A DNA stretch of 64,000 nucleotides from Roseisalinus antarcticus (GCF_900172355.1 NZ_FWFZ01000018.1:1-64000); one strand, 5' to 3'; counted from the stretch's first letter, positions 7,104 through 17,433 are shown. Numbers and translations are program-made. The notes: generated by a model not told the origin, from the sequence alone.

Positions 7104-9197
7104 TCAGGCCGAGAGCGCCGCGATGAGCGATTCGCGCCGCATCGGCAGATCCGGGATATGACAGCCGGTCAGACGCTGAACCGCATTGCCGACCGCAGCG
7201 GCCGTGGGGCCCTGGACCGCTTCGGCACAGCCAAGCGCCATGTCCCCGGGCCGCTCGATCAGGCTGACCGTGACCTCGGGCACCTCCGAGAACCGCAGGA
7301 TCGGGTAGTCGGCCCAGCTCGCCGTGCCGACACGCGCGCCGTCGAGGTCGATCTTCTCCTTCAACGTCCAGCTGAGCGACTGCAGCACCCCGCCCTCGAT
7401 CTGGTTGATCGCCCCGTCGCGCGAGATGATCTCGCCCATGTCGACCGCCACGCGGACATCGCTGACGCGCACCTCGTCGTCGAGCGTCACCCGCGCCAGC
7501 ACCGCGGCCCAGGCGGCCGTGCCCTTGTAGCGGGCCAGACCGATGCCCCAGTCCTGATCCTCGCCGCCGCCACGCAGGTCCGCCGACATCTCCTCGAGCC
7601 GGTCGAGCGTCGCGATGGCGCGGGGGTCGGTCAGGTGGGCGCGGCGATAGGCGAAACTGTCCGCCCCGGCGGCGATGGCGGCGGCCTCCAGCGCGGTTTC
7701 GATGGCGTAGACGTTCACATGGGCGCCGAGTGCGCGCAGCGAAGAGGTCCGCCAGGGCAGGCCGGTCACCAGCTTGCGGTCGACCGCCACCGAGGGCAGG
7801 TCATAGAGCGGCCGCGCGTTGCGGGCCGCCCCGCCGCCGCGTTCCGCGGGCAGGTCCTGCGGCTCTGGCATCGCAATGGGCGGGTCGAGCAGCTGGGCTG
7901 AATAGAGGCAGGGCGCGCCGAAACTGGTGGGGCGCATGGCATGGGGCGGGCTGGTCACGCTGACCTGCATCGCCGTCATCCGGCCGTCGTCCCCGGTCCA
8001 GATCCGCGCCTGCGTCGCCATCGACGCGCCAAGCGGCGCCACGGTGAATTCATCCCGCCGCGACCACAGCACGCGCACCGGACGACCCGGCACCGCCCGC
8101 GCCAGAAGCGCCGCGTCGAGCGCCGCGTCGTCGGCCCCGTTGTGGCCATAGCACCCCGCTCCGGCAACGTGGCGCACCCGCACGGCGTCTTCCGGCAGGC
8201 CCACGACCGAGGCGATGGCCGCTCGCAGCGGAAAGACCCCCTGCGTATGGGACCAGACTTCCAGCGCGTCCTGCGACCACAGGGCGATCGCGGCGGACGG
8301 GCCGATAGAGCCGTGGGTCAGGAACCCGCGGCGCGAGGTCAAGTCGACCTGCGCGGGGCCTTGCGGCAGGCTCTCACCGTCCTCGGACAGGCGCTCCACC
8401 GGGGCGTTGCTCTGGGCAAATAGCCGCTCCACATTCGTCTCCGGAGGCTCTTGCGCGGTCCAGGAGAGGCGATCCGCGGCCCAGTTGGCGACCTTGATCG
8501 CCGCGGCCTCGCTCTCGGCGATCAGGCCGATGAAGCGGCCGTTGACGACGACCTCGACAACGCCGGGCCGCGCCCGGAGCGCCTCGGTGTCAAGAGGTTC
8601 GGCGAGACTGGCCTGCGGGCTTGGCGGATGCAGGACGCGGCCGACCAACATCCCCTCCATCCTGAGATCGTGCAGGAACGGCGCCCCGACGAGCTGGGCA
8701 GTCAGGTCGCGATGATCCGATACCTCGGCATGCGCACCTGCCGCCCTGGGGGCGGCGTGATCCGTCACCGGCTGGCGCAGGTCCGTCTCGCCCGCGAGCG
8801 CCACGAGGGACAGGCCGGTCGGCGCCCCCCCCTTGAGGATCTCGCCCGCCGTGACGGCAAGCTCGTCGGCCGCGCATCCCAGCCGCCGCGCGGCCTCGGC
8901 GAGGCAGAGCGTCCGGAGCGCCGAGGTGGCCATCCGGATCGCCTTGCCGCCCTGGGTCATCGACAGGCTGCCCGCGGTAAAGCCCTCGTTGGGCGCGGCC
9001 GCGGTGTCCGGCGGACAGATCACGAGCCTGTCCAATGGCAGATCGAGCTCCACCGCCGCGATCCGCGCGAATGCCGCCAGGACCCCCTGCCCCAGCTCCG
9101 ACCGCCCGCTGCGGATCGAAAGGGTGCCGTCGGCCTGTGCCGCGATCCAGTCGGACACGAGCGGGGCCGTGGTCAGCCCGGGATTGATCGGCGCCAT
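7104..9197 (-). CDS. molybdenum hydroxylase large subunit (isoquinoline 1-oxidoreductase beta-like, xanthine oxidase family)
   Basis: A 697-residue molybdopterin subunit. N-terminal motifs GRSELGQGVLAAFARIAAVELDLP and SLSMTQGGKAIRMA, and the C-terminal GCAEAVQGPTAAAVGNAV, place it in the IorB-like branch of the xanthine dehydrogenase family. The Glu of GCAE aligns with the catalytic base of GxGE in better-known members. Such enzymes hydroxylate carbon next to nitrogen in heteroaromatic rings, or oxidise aldehydes. No Tat signal is visible, so the enzyme is probably cytoplasmic. It starts 3 bases after the iron-sulfur subunit gene and ends operon B. No cytochrome or FAD subunit gene accompanies it. 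Confidence 0.88.
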   Translation of the reverse strand: MAPINPGLTTAPLVSDWIAAQADGTLSIRSGRSELGQGVLAAFARIAAVELDLPLDRLVICPPDTAAAPNEGFTAGSLSMTQGGKAIRMATSALRTLCLAEAARRLGCAADELAVTAGEILKGGAPTGLSLVALAGETDLRQPVTDHAAPRAAGAHAEVSDHRDLTAQLVGAPFLHDLRMEGMLVGRVLHPPSPQASLAEPLDTEALRARPGVVEVVVNGRFIGLIAESEAAAIKVANWAADRLSWTAQEPPETNVERLFAQSNAPVERLSEDGESLPQGPAQVDLTSRRGFLTHGSIGPSAAIALWSQDALEVWSHTQGVFPLRAAIASVVGLPEDAVRVRHVAGAGCYGHNGADDAALDAALLARAVPGRPVRVLWSRRDEFTVAPLGASMATQARIWTGDDGRMTAMQVSVTSPPHAMRPTSFGAPCLYSAQLLDPPIAMPEPQDLPAERGGGAARNARPLYDLPSVAVDRKLVTGLPWRTSSLRALGAHVNVYAIETALEAAAIAAGADSFAYRRAHLTDPRAIATLDRLEEMSADLRGGGEDQDWGIGLARYKGTAAWAAVLARVTLDDEVRVSDVRVAVDMGEIISRDGAINQIEGGVLQSLSWTLKEKIDLDGARVGTASWADYPILRFSEVPEVTVSLIERPGDMALGCAEAVQGPTAAAVGNAVQRLTGCHIPDLPMRRESLIAALSA

Positions 9198-9200
9198 CGT

Positions 9201-9674
9201 TCAGTCTCCTGCCTGCATCGTCCGCGCCGCGTCCTGCAACGCGGCAAGGATCCGCAGATGCGTGCCGCAGCGGCAGAGGTTGGGGTCGATGGCCGCGGCA
9301 AGGCTGGCGCGGTCCGCCGCCCCGCCCGCGTCGAGATGCGCCTTGGCCCGCATCAGGATGCCCGGCAGGCAATAGCCACATTGCGCCGCCTGATGCGCCT
9401 GGAAGGCCGCCGCAAGCGGGTGCGGGGCGCCGTCGGACACCAGCCCCTCCGCCGTTTCGACCGCCGCGCCCTCGACCTCGGACAGGGGCAGCGTGCAGGA
9501 GAACCGGGCGGTGCCGTTCACGATCACCGTGCAGGCGCCGCAGGTCTCTTCGCCGCAGCCGACCCGCGTGGCCTGCAGCCCGAGGTGATCGCGCAGGACA
9601 TAGAGAAGCGGTGTGTCGGCCTCGGCGGTCAGCGCGACCACGGTGCCGTTCACTGTAAGATGCGCAGATCCCAA
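9201..9674 (-). CDS. molybdenum hydroxylase 2Fe-2S subunit (isoquinoline 1-oxidoreductase alpha-like)
   Basis: A 157-residue protein with two [2Fe-2S] sites. The plant-ferredoxin-type site is GCGEETCGACTV with a later Cys (RFSCTLP), and the C-terminal helical domain has QCGYCLPG and LCRCG. It passes electrons from the molybdenum centre. The start is TTG at 9674, supported by AAGGAGGT five bases upstream; no ATG fits. It follows the permease gene by 34 bases in operon B. Confidence 0.93.
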   Translation of the reverse strand: MGSAHLTVNGTVVALTAEADTPLLYVLRDHLGLQATRVGCGEETCGACTVIVNGTARFSCTLPLSEVEGAAVETAEGLVSDGAPHPLAAAFQAHQAAQCGYCLPGILMRAKAHLDAGGAADRASLAAAIDPNLCRCGTHLRILAALQDAARTMQAGD

Positions 9675-9708
9675 GCGGACCTCCTTGCTGTTGCGTCCCG
9701 CTCGGCGC

Positions 9709-10746
9709 CTAGTCCCAGTTCAGGATGCGCGGCAGTTTGCGATGTTTGGCCAATGTGCCGATGATCCCGTTGGGAAAGAACATCAGCGCGACGGCCATGA
9801 TGACCCCGGTCGCCATGATGTTCACCGCCGAGGCGCCCAGCGTCGCCACGAAGAATTCGTTGAACGCCACGATCAGGACCGCGCCCAGCGCCGGGCCCGC
9901 CACGGTGCCCTTGCCGCCGAGGATGCACATCAGCACCATGTTCACCGAGATCAGGATCACCAGGAAGATATTGGGCCGGATATAGGTCAGATACTCGCCC
10001 CAGACAGCGCCCGCCATGCCGACGAAGAAGGCCGAGATCGCGCAGGCCAGCACCTTGTAGAACCGGGTGTCGATCCCCGCGCTTTCGGCCTTGACCTCGT
10101 CCTTCGAGATCGCGCGCAGGCCCAGGCCGAACTTGGAATGCCTGATGCGGTAGGAGGCCCAGAGCGCGAAGGCCGCCATGGCGAGGAAGGCGTAGTAATA
10201 CGGCAGCTTCGCCCATTGAACGTCCATATCGTTGGCTTGAAGCGAGACGCCCGCGGCGCCGCCCACGAAATGCCAGTTCTCGAAGGCGATGCGGAAGATC
10301 ATCACCAGCGCCAGCGACGAGATGATGAAGGACGGCCCCCGCACCCGCAGCGTGATCAGCCCGATCAGATAGCCCAGGGCCGCGGCGACCAGCCCCGCGA
10401 TCGGGGCGATGATGATCGTCGAGATCCCGAGCCGGGCAAAGACCATGCCCGCGAAATAGCCGCCCACCGCGAAAAACACGTTGTGCCCCAGCGAGATATA
10501 CCCCGCGTAGCCGCCCAGGATGTTCCACCCCGACGCCATCACCACGTAGCACAGCGTATAAAGCACCAGGTGGATGAGATAGTTGTAGTTGCCCACAAGT
10601 TGCAGCGCCGGCAGCGCGGTCAGCAGCGCCAGCAGAAGCAGCGGGAACCAGGTCGCGCGGGACTTGTCCGACACCTGCGAGAGGCCGGCATTGTAGGTCT
10701 TGCGCTGTGCGAGAATATCGCTCGTTTCACCGATGTTCGACATCAT
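9709..10746 (-). CDS. branched-chain amino acid-type ABC permease, LivM-like
   Basis: A 345-residue inner-membrane permease of the HAAT family with about nine hydrophobic segments. Typical LivM motifs are SGWNILGGYAGYISLGHNVFF near residue 75 and the coupling loop KFGLGLRAISKDEVKAES. The start is an ATGATG doublet whose first codon overlaps the LivH-like stop by 4 bases. HAAT importers carry amino acids, urea, amides and aromatic acids. In this operon the cargo is more likely the substrate of the hydroxylase than a branched-chain amino acid. Confidence 0.9.
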   Translation of the reverse strand: MMSNIGETSDILAQRKTYNAGLSQVSDKSRATWFPLLLLALLTALPALQLVGNYNYLIHLVLYTLCYVVMASGWNILGGYAGYISLGHNVFFAVGGYFAGMVFARLGISTIIIAPIAGLVAAALGYLIGLITLRVRGPSFIISSLALVMIFRIAFENWHFVGGAAGVSLQANDMDVQWAKLPYYYAFLAMAAFALWASYRIRHSKFGLGLRAISKDEVKAESAGIDTRFYKVLACAISAFFVGMAGAVWGEYLTYIRPNIFLVILISVNMVLMCILGGKGTVAGPALGAVLIVAFNEFFVATLGASAVNIMATGVIMAVALMFFPNGIIGTLAKHRKLPRILNWD

Positions 10747-11621
10747 GCCATCTCCGGTTTTTCGCCGAACAGGCCCTGCGGACGCACCAGCAGGACGACG
10801 AACAGCGCCAGGTAAAAGGTCAGCACCGACCAGGTCGCGCCGAAGAAATAGCCGACGAAGGCCGCCAGCACCGACAGCACATAGGCCGCCACCACCGTGC
10901 CCAGGATCGAGCCCATGCCGCCCAGGACCACCAGCGACATCAGCACGGCGACCCATTCCCAGTGTTTCGACGGAAAGAACGAGAAGACGAAGGACACCAG
11001 CGCCCCCGCCGCACCGGCCAGGCCGATCCCGATGGCAAAGCTAACGAGCCCCACCATGTTGACGTTGACGCCCATAAGCTCTGCCGCCTCGCGGTTCTGG
11101 GTCGTGGCGCGGATGGCGTAGCCAAAGCGCGAATACTTCAGGAACAGGGCCAGCGCCGCGATCAGCGCGAGCGAGACCATGCCCGCGTAAAGCTGCCCCT
11201 TGGGAATGAAGACCGAGCCGATGAAGAACGCATCCGTCGCATAGCCCGGCGAGGTCACCCGCTGGGTGTTGGTAAAGGCCGTGGCCAGCCCGCCCTCGAC
11301 GATCATCGCGATCGCGAAGGTCAGAAGCACGGTCATCTCGGAATATTTCGCCGATTTCGCCTCACGCTCGAAGATCAGCTTGTAGAGCAGCACGCCAGTC
11401 GCGGCGAGGATGATCGCGGCGACGGGCAGGGCGATCAGCGGGTCGACCCCGTATAGACGAAATCCCCAGTAGGCGACATAGGCGCCGCCCATGATCAGCG
11501 AGGGATGGGCGAGGTTCACGATCCGCATGACCCCGAACACAAGGCTCAGCCCCGAGCCCATGAGGGCATAGACCCCGCCCAGGGCCAGCCCGAGCACAAC
11601 GATCTGGATGATATCGGCCAT
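10743..11621 (-). CDS. branched-chain amino acid-type ABC permease, LivH-like
   Basis: A 292-residue inner-membrane permease, partner of the LivM-like protein. Motifs include LALGGVYALMGSGLSLVFGVMRIVNLAHPSL split over the first helices and the coupling loop RFGYAIRATTQNREAAELMGVN. Its start overlaps the preceding ATPase stop by one base. Confidence 0.92.
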   Translation of the reverse strand: MADIIQIVVLGLALGGVYALMGSGLSLVFGVMRIVNLAHPSLIMGGAYVAYWGFRLYGVDPLIALPVAAIILAATGVLLYKLIFEREAKSAKYSEMTVLLTFAIAMIVEGGLATAFTNTQRVTSPGYATDAFFIGSVFIPKGQLYAGMVSLALIAALALFLKYSRFGYAIRATTQNREAAELMGVNVNMVGLVSFAIGIGLAGAAGALVSFVFSFFPSKHWEWVAVLMSLVVLGGMGSILGTVVAAYVLSVLAAFVGYFFGATWSVLTFYLALFVVLLVRPQGLFGEKPEMA

Positions 11622-12349
11622 TACGCCACCTTCTTTCCGCCGAGGTACAATTCCTGGATCCGGTCATCTTCCAGCACGTCGTTCGCGGGCCCCTCGAAAA
11701 GGCTGCGCCCGAGATCGAGCACCAGCCCCCAATCGGCATTCCGCAGCCCCAGAAGGGCGTTCTGCTCGACGATCAGGATGGTGATCCCCGTGTCGGCCAT
11801 GACTTTCATGATGTCGAAGACCTGCTGCACGATCTTGGGTGCGAGGCCCAGCGACGGCTCGTCCAGCATGACGATGTCGGGCCGCAGGATCATCGTGCGG
11901 GCCATGGCCAGCGTCTGCTGCTGGCCGCCCGACATGGTGCCGGCGTGCTGGTCGCGGCGCTCCTTCAGGATCGGGAACTGCTCTTCGATCTCGTCGACGC
12001 GGCGTTCCAGATCGGACTGATCCTTGAGGGAAAAGCCGCCCATCCGCAGATTCTCGCGTACGGTCATCTTGGGAAACAGCGCCCGTTCCTGCGGCACGAA
12101 GCAGATGCCTTTCTGCAGGATCTGGTCAGGCCGCAACCCGGCAAGGCTTTCGCCCTTGAAGCGCACGTTGCCCGAGCGCACCGGCAGCATTCCGCAGATC
12201 GCCTTGAGCAGGGTGGATTTCCCCGCGCCATTGGGGCCGATAATGCAATGCACCTTGCCCGGCTGCACCGTCAGCGAGGCCCCGTTCAGGATCGCCGGAC
12301 CGTCGCCGTAGCCCGCGACGATATCCTTGACTTCGAGAAGCTCGCTCAT
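11621..12349 (-). CDS. HAAT-type ABC ATP-binding protein, LivF-like
   Basis: A 242-residue ATPase. Walker A is GPNGAGKSTLLK, the signature is MSGGQQQTLAMAR, Walker B is IVMLDEPSLGLAP, and the switch His region reads ILIVEQNALLGL, with the Gln-for-His sequence usual in LivF. Overlaps the LivG-like gene by 4 bases. Confidence 0.93.
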   Translation of the reverse strand: MSELLEVKDIVAGYGDGPAILNGASLTVQPGKVHCIIGPNGAGKSTLLKAICGMLPVRSGNVRFKGESLAGLRPDQILQKGICFVPQERALFPKMTVRENLRMGGFSLKDQSDLERRVDEIEEQFPILKERRDQHAGTMSGGQQQTLAMARTMILRPDIVMLDEPSLGLAPKIVQQVFDIMKVMADTGITILIVEQNALLGLRNADWGLVLDLGRSLFEGPANDVLEDDRIQELYLGGKKVA

Positions 12350-13089
12350 TCCTCAGCCTCCAATACACCGCCCAGATAGGCATCGAGCACGGCCGGATCG
12401 GCGCGGACCTCCTCGGGGGTGCCCTCGGCGATGACGGTGCCCTGCGCCATCACGACGACACGGTCGGACAGGCGCATGATCAGCTCCATGTTGTGTTCCA
12501 CGATCAGGACGGTTAGGCCCTTGGCGTTGAGCTCGCGGATATGGCCCACGATCTCCTCCAGCAGGGTCGGGTTCACGCCGCCCGCGGGCTCGTCCAGCAG
12601 GATGATCTTGGGGTCGCTCATCAGCAGCGCCGCGAGGTCCATCAGCTTCTTCTGGCCGTAGCTCAGGTTCGACCCGTCCTCCTGCGCGATCCGGGTGATG
12701 CCGAGAAAATCGAGGATACCCATGGCCTTGGCAATCTCCGCCTCGCTGAGCGCGGGGCGAAACATGTCGCGCCAGCCTTCGGTCCGCGACTGGCAGATGA
12801 CGTTTTCCAGAACCGTCATGTCGGCGAGGTTGCGCGAGATCTGAAAGGTGCGCGACAGCCCGCGCCGGGTGATCTGATGCGGCCGCAACCCGTCGATCCG
12901 CTCGCCATCAAGCCAGACCTCGCCGGACGTCGGCGCCATGGTCCGACTGATGCAGTTGAACGCCGTTGTCTTGCCGGCGCCGTTCGGCCCGATAAGCGCG
13001 GTTATTTCGCCCTTTCGGACGGTGAAGCTGCAATCGTCGACGGCGCGGATGCCGCCGAAACGCTTGCTCATATTCTTGACCTCGAGCAT
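12346..13089 (-). CDS. HAAT-type ABC ATP-binding protein, LivG-like
   Basis: A 247-residue ATPase. Walker A is GPNGAGKTTAFN, the signature is LSYGQKKLMDLAALL (the Y-for-G variant usual in LivG), Walker B is IILLDEPAGGVNP, and the switch is VEHNMELIMRLSDR. It is the second gene of operon B, separated from the binding-protein gene by 81 bases that hold a stem-loop. Confidence 0.93.
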   Translation of the reverse strand: MLEVKNMSKRFGGIRAVDDCSFTVRKGEITALIGPNGAGKTTAFNCISRTMAPTSGEVWLDGERIDGLRPHQITRRGLSRTFQISRNLADMTVLENVICQSRTEGWRDMFRPALSEAEIAKAMGILDFLGITRIAQEDGSNLSYGQKKLMDLAALLMSDPKIILLDEPAGGVNPTLLEEIVGHIRELNAKGLTVLIVEHNMELIMRLSDRVVVMAQGTVIAEGTPEEVRADPAVLDAYLGGVLEAEE

Positions 13090-13120
13090 GCCCGGCCCTT
13101 CAGTTCAACATGTTTTGGAA

Positions 13121-13158
13121 AGTGTCCCGGGGCGCCGCGCCGACGCCTCCGGGACACT
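13121..13158 (-). terminator. intercistronic stem-loop after the binding-protein gene
   Basis: A 10-bp perfect stem (13121-13130 with 13149-13158) with an 18-base GC-rich loop and no T-run. It probably attenuates or protects the mRNA so that more binding protein than transporter is made. Operon A has the same arrangement after its binding-protein gene (1290-1319). Confidence 0.6.
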
Positions 13159-13170
13159 CGATGTCCGGCC

Positions 13171-14442
13171 CTAGAAGCCGTCCTTGGGATGGCTCAGCTC
13201 GGAGACTTCGGGGAATTCGTCCGTCGGATAGACGAACTGCAGCTCTCCGCCGTTCCACTGTGCGATCAGGAACGGCTTGTCGATCGGCAAGCCACGGGAA
13301 TCCCACGAGAACCGGCCGAGGATCGTCCGCACGGGCTCGTCGGCCGTGCGGGCATAGAGCCACTCGCCCATGGCCGCGTTATCGGTCGTTCCCGCGCCGC
13401 GGATCGCCTGCTCGATGCCCTGGCAGACCGCGAAGGGGATGGCCGAGTCCTCGTCGGGCTCGGCGCCATAGGCCTCGCTGAAGGCGTCGACGAAGTCCTG
13501 GTTGCTGAAGGGCTCTCCGTTCAGCTCGCCGTTATAGGGCGCGGAGGGGTGCCAGGAGGTGTGCATCAGGATCGATTCCGACGCGTCGCCGGTGCCCTCG
13601 TAGAACTCCGCCTGGGTGCCCTGGCTGTAATAGACCATCATCGGCTCGGCCCGCACCGTCTGCAGGGCGCGGGTCAGCTGCACGGCCTCTTCGGCCGAGG
13701 CGGTCAGGGCGATAATCAGGTCGGCCTCGGACCGCTTGATCGAGTTGGCGAGGTTCAGCCAGTCGTTGAAGCCCTCTTCCGGCCATTTCTCGGAATAGAC
13801 CACCTCGATCCCGGCTTCGGCGAGATAGCCGGGCGCCATGTCCTCGACCACTGAGCCATCGGCGGGGTCGATCACCTCGGTGCCAAGAAAGCCCGCTTCG
13901 ACGGCATTGGCAAAGAAGTCGTCCGCCGCGACCACGGCCGCGGTCTGCGGGCGGCTGCCCTCGTCGATCAGGTCGGCGATCATGCCGGTGAGCGAGACCC
14001 CGATGTATTCCGCCGCGTTGGGCTGGAAATAGAACAGGTTCTGGTGGCCCTGGGTATAGATCCGCAGCGCACCGCCGGCCGGAACCGGGTGCACGTAGCC
14101 GTTGCGCGCCAGGATGTTGGCCACCGGGAAGGACAGGCGCGACGAGAAGGTGCCGAACACCGCGTCCACGCCGTCCACATTGATGAAGCGCTCGTACTGG
14201 TTGATTGCCGTCGCCGGGTCCGAGCGGTTGTCCGAGACGATCAGGTCGACCTGCTCGCCCATGATGCCGCCGCCCTCGTTGATCAGGTCCACGCACAGCT
14301 CATAGCCTTGCTGGTGCTTGGTGCCCGCGATCGAGAACGCGCCTGTCAGCGGCAGCGATGCCCCGATCTTGATCTCGGCCAGGGCGGCGGTGCCGGCCAG
14401 CGCGATGCAGGCCGAGCCCGCCAATAGTCCACGAAGTCGCAT
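13171..14442 (-). CDS. HAAT-type ABC substrate-binding protein (Peripla_BP_6, amide/urea/amino-acid-like)
   Basis: A 423-residue periplasmic protein. The signal peptide ends in AALA near residue 22, and the mature start EIKIGASLPLTGAFS is the classic Leu/Ile/Val-binding-protein opening. GGGIMGEQVDLIVSDNRSDP and a FAVCQGIEQAIRGAG-type C-terminal lobe fit the amide/aromatic-acid binding branch. GGGAGG-type ribosome binding site just before ATG 14442. It is the first gene of operon B and lies about 210 bases downstream of the LacI-type operator. Confidence 0.9.
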   Translation of the reverse strand: MRLRGLLAGSACIALAGTAALAEIKIGASLPLTGAFSIAGTKHQQGYELCVDLINEGGGIMGEQVDLIVSDNRSDPATAINQYERFINVDGVDAVFGTFSSRLSFPVANILARNGYVHPVPAGGALRIYTQGHQNLFYFQPNAAEYIGVSLTGMIADLIDEGSRPQTAAVVAADDFFANAVEAGFLGTEVIDPADGSVVEDMAPGYLAEAGIEVVYSEKWPEEGFNDWLNLANSIKRSEADLIIALTASAEEAVQLTRALQTVRAEPMMVYYSQGTQAEFYEGTGDASESILMHTSWHPSAPYNGELNGEPFSNQDFVDAFSEAYGAEPDEDSAIPFAVCQGIEQAIRGAGTTDNAAMGEWLYARTADEPVRTILGRFSWDSRGLPIDKPFLIAQWNGGELQFVYPTDEFPEVSELSHPKDGF

Positions 14443-14784
14443 GTCTTTCCTCCCTAATATTTCGAACCGTCCTGCTGCCCCCGGACCCCGCCCTCCTCGC
14501 GGCGCCCGGACACATTTTCGTCGAAGCCCGCCCGCCGGGTCCAGGTCCGTCCGTTGTGGGCGACCGGATCAGACGGGAGTGCGGTCAGCGCCGCGGAAGG
14601 TCACCGAACACGCCCTCTGGTGTGCCGGGCGACCCGAACTCCGAACAGGTGCAAACGATTGCGCGCCAAGTATGCTGCGAGCCACGGTGCGCTGTCAAGT
14701 TGGATTGCGAGATGAATTTCGACCCTGCGGGGTGCGACAGTTCGGGCGGGGTTTGCGCTGACGCAGGGGTAATCGGCAGGGAAG
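14443..14784. promoter_or_regulatory. operon B promoter region
   Basis: A 342-base gap without a gene. A minus-strand promoter is visible: -35 TTGACA (14698-14693), an 18-base spacer, and -10 CATACT (14674-14669). The operator at 14662-14651 follows at once. This predicts a leader of about 210 bases before the binding-protein gene. I see no convincing riboswitch or leader peptide in that leader. Confidence 0.6.
14651..14662 (-). promoter_or_regulatory. LacI-type operator, copy 3 (operon B)
   Basis: Reads GCAAACGATTGC on the plus strand and shares 14 bases (TGCAAACGATTGCG) with the reverse complement of copy 2. It begins exactly 6 bases after the -10 element, the same spacing as copy 1 in operon A, so both operons should be repressed by one protein binding at the transcription start. 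Confidence 0.75.
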
Positions 14785-14861
<77 letters not shown>

Positions 14862-14923
14862 GTTCTGGACGCGTCATTAGCAGCGCGGCGGCGGACCCGC
14901 AACGGGCAATCTTGGCGCCGCGT

Positions 14924-16171
14924 TCAGGCGAAACGCCGGGGCGAGAAATCGGCGATGTCGAAATTCGGCGCCCGGCCCTGCGCCATGTCGGCCACGATCC
15001 GGCCGGTGATTCCGCCGAGGGTCAGGCCGATGTGCTGGTGCCCGAAGGCCAGGATCATCCGGGGCGAGGCCGCCGACGGCCCGATCACCGGCAGCGAATC
15101 CGGCATGGTCGGCCGGTGCCCCAGCCATGTGTCGTCCGGTGCGCCAAGGTCGCCGAACATCTCGGCCGACCGGCGCCGCAGGTACTCGGTGCGGGCGGCG
15201 TTGAAGGGGGCATCGACGGAGTCGATCTCGACCGTGCCGGCGATCCTCAGCCCCTGCGCCATCGGTGTCGCGTAAAAGCCGCCCTCGGCCCAGCCCACCG
15301 GGCGCGAGATCAGCGCACCGTGGTCGCGGTAGATCAGGTGATAGCCGCGCTCGGTCCCCAGCGGCAGCGCCTCGGCCCCGGTCCCCGCGATTCGGGCCGA
15401 ACGGGCGCCGGCGGTGACGGCGACGTGACCGGCCCGCAGGCTGGTGCCATCGGGCAGCCGCACCGTCACGCCGTCCTCGTCGGGGCGGCATTCGGTGACC
15501 TCCTGCGCGAGGTAGGTGCCGCCCAGCGCCTCGACCCTCGCCTGCATCCGGGTGACCAGCGCCATCGGGTCGATGACATGCCGCGCCCCGCGAAAGCGCA
15601 GGCCCGCATGGACGGTCAGGCGCAGGTTCGGCTCCGCCTGCCGGACCTCGTCGGGCGAGAGCTCGTCGAACGCCACCCCCTGCAACCGCCGCATCGCATT
15701 GCTGGCGCGCTCGGCCTCGAACCCGGCCCTGGTGGACCAGATATTGAGACAATCGTTGGCGACCATCAGGTCCTCGGCCCCGGCTTCGGCGATCAGCGGG
15801 TTCAGCCCGGCATCGGCGTGGGACAGGATCCGCCCCAGCGCCCGGCTGATGTGGCGCACCCGGCCGGGGCGGCAATTGTTCAGGAAGGACAGCATCCAGC
15901 GCGGATGCGTCAGCCCGTGCCACAGGTTGAAGCCCAGCGGAGAGTCCTGGCTGAACAGCAACCGCGGCAGATCGGCGAACAGGGACGGGCTGTTGACCGG
16001 AATGCAGGCATAGGTCGCAAGCGTACAGGCCGACCCGTAGGTGGTGCCCGACCCGGGCGGGTTCGGGTCGCAGATCGCCACCCGCAGGCCCTGTTTCTGC
16101 GCCCAGAGCGCCGAGGACATGCCGACGATCCCGGCACCGATGACAACGAGGTCGAAATCTTGATGTGTCAT
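14924..16171 (-). CDS. FAD-dependent oxidoreductase, D-amino acid dehydrogenase (DadA)-like
   Basis: A 415-residue DAO-family flavoprotein. The N-terminal dinucleotide motif VVIGAGIVGMSSALWAQKQG binds FAD, and the C-terminal GHQHIGLTLGGITGRIVADM fits DadA/glycine oxidase-like enzymes that deaminate D-amino acids to the quinone pool. ATG 16171 is used; in-frame GTG and TTG codons lie just upstream and cannot be excluded. It begins 31 bases after sufS in the same direction, so it may be read through from the suf operon. Confidence 0.82.
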   Translation of the reverse strand: MTHQDFDLVVIGAGIVGMSSALWAQKQGLRVAICDPNPPGSGTTYGSACTLATYACIPVNSPSLFADLPRLLFSQDSPLGFNLWHGLTHPRWMLSFLNNCRPGRVRHISRALGRILSHADAGLNPLIAEAGAEDLMVANDCLNIWSTRAGFEAERASNAMRRLQGVAFDELSPDEVRQAEPNLRLTVHAGLRFRGARHVIDPMALVTRMQARVEALGGTYLAQEVTECRPDEDGVTVRLPDGTSLRAGHVAVTAGARSARIAGTGAEALPLGTERGYHLIYRDHGALISRPVGWAEGGFYATPMAQGLRIAGTVEIDSVDAPFNAARTEYLRRRSAEMFGDLGAPDDTWLGHRPTMPDSLPVIGPSAASPRMILAFGHQHIGLTLGGITGRIVADMAQGRAPNFDIADFSPRRFA

Positions 16172-16202
16172 CACCAAATCCGGTCGTTGGCCCCGACGGC
16201 GC

Positions 16203-17423
<1,221 letters not shown>

Positions 17424-17433
17424 GGAGGTCTCC

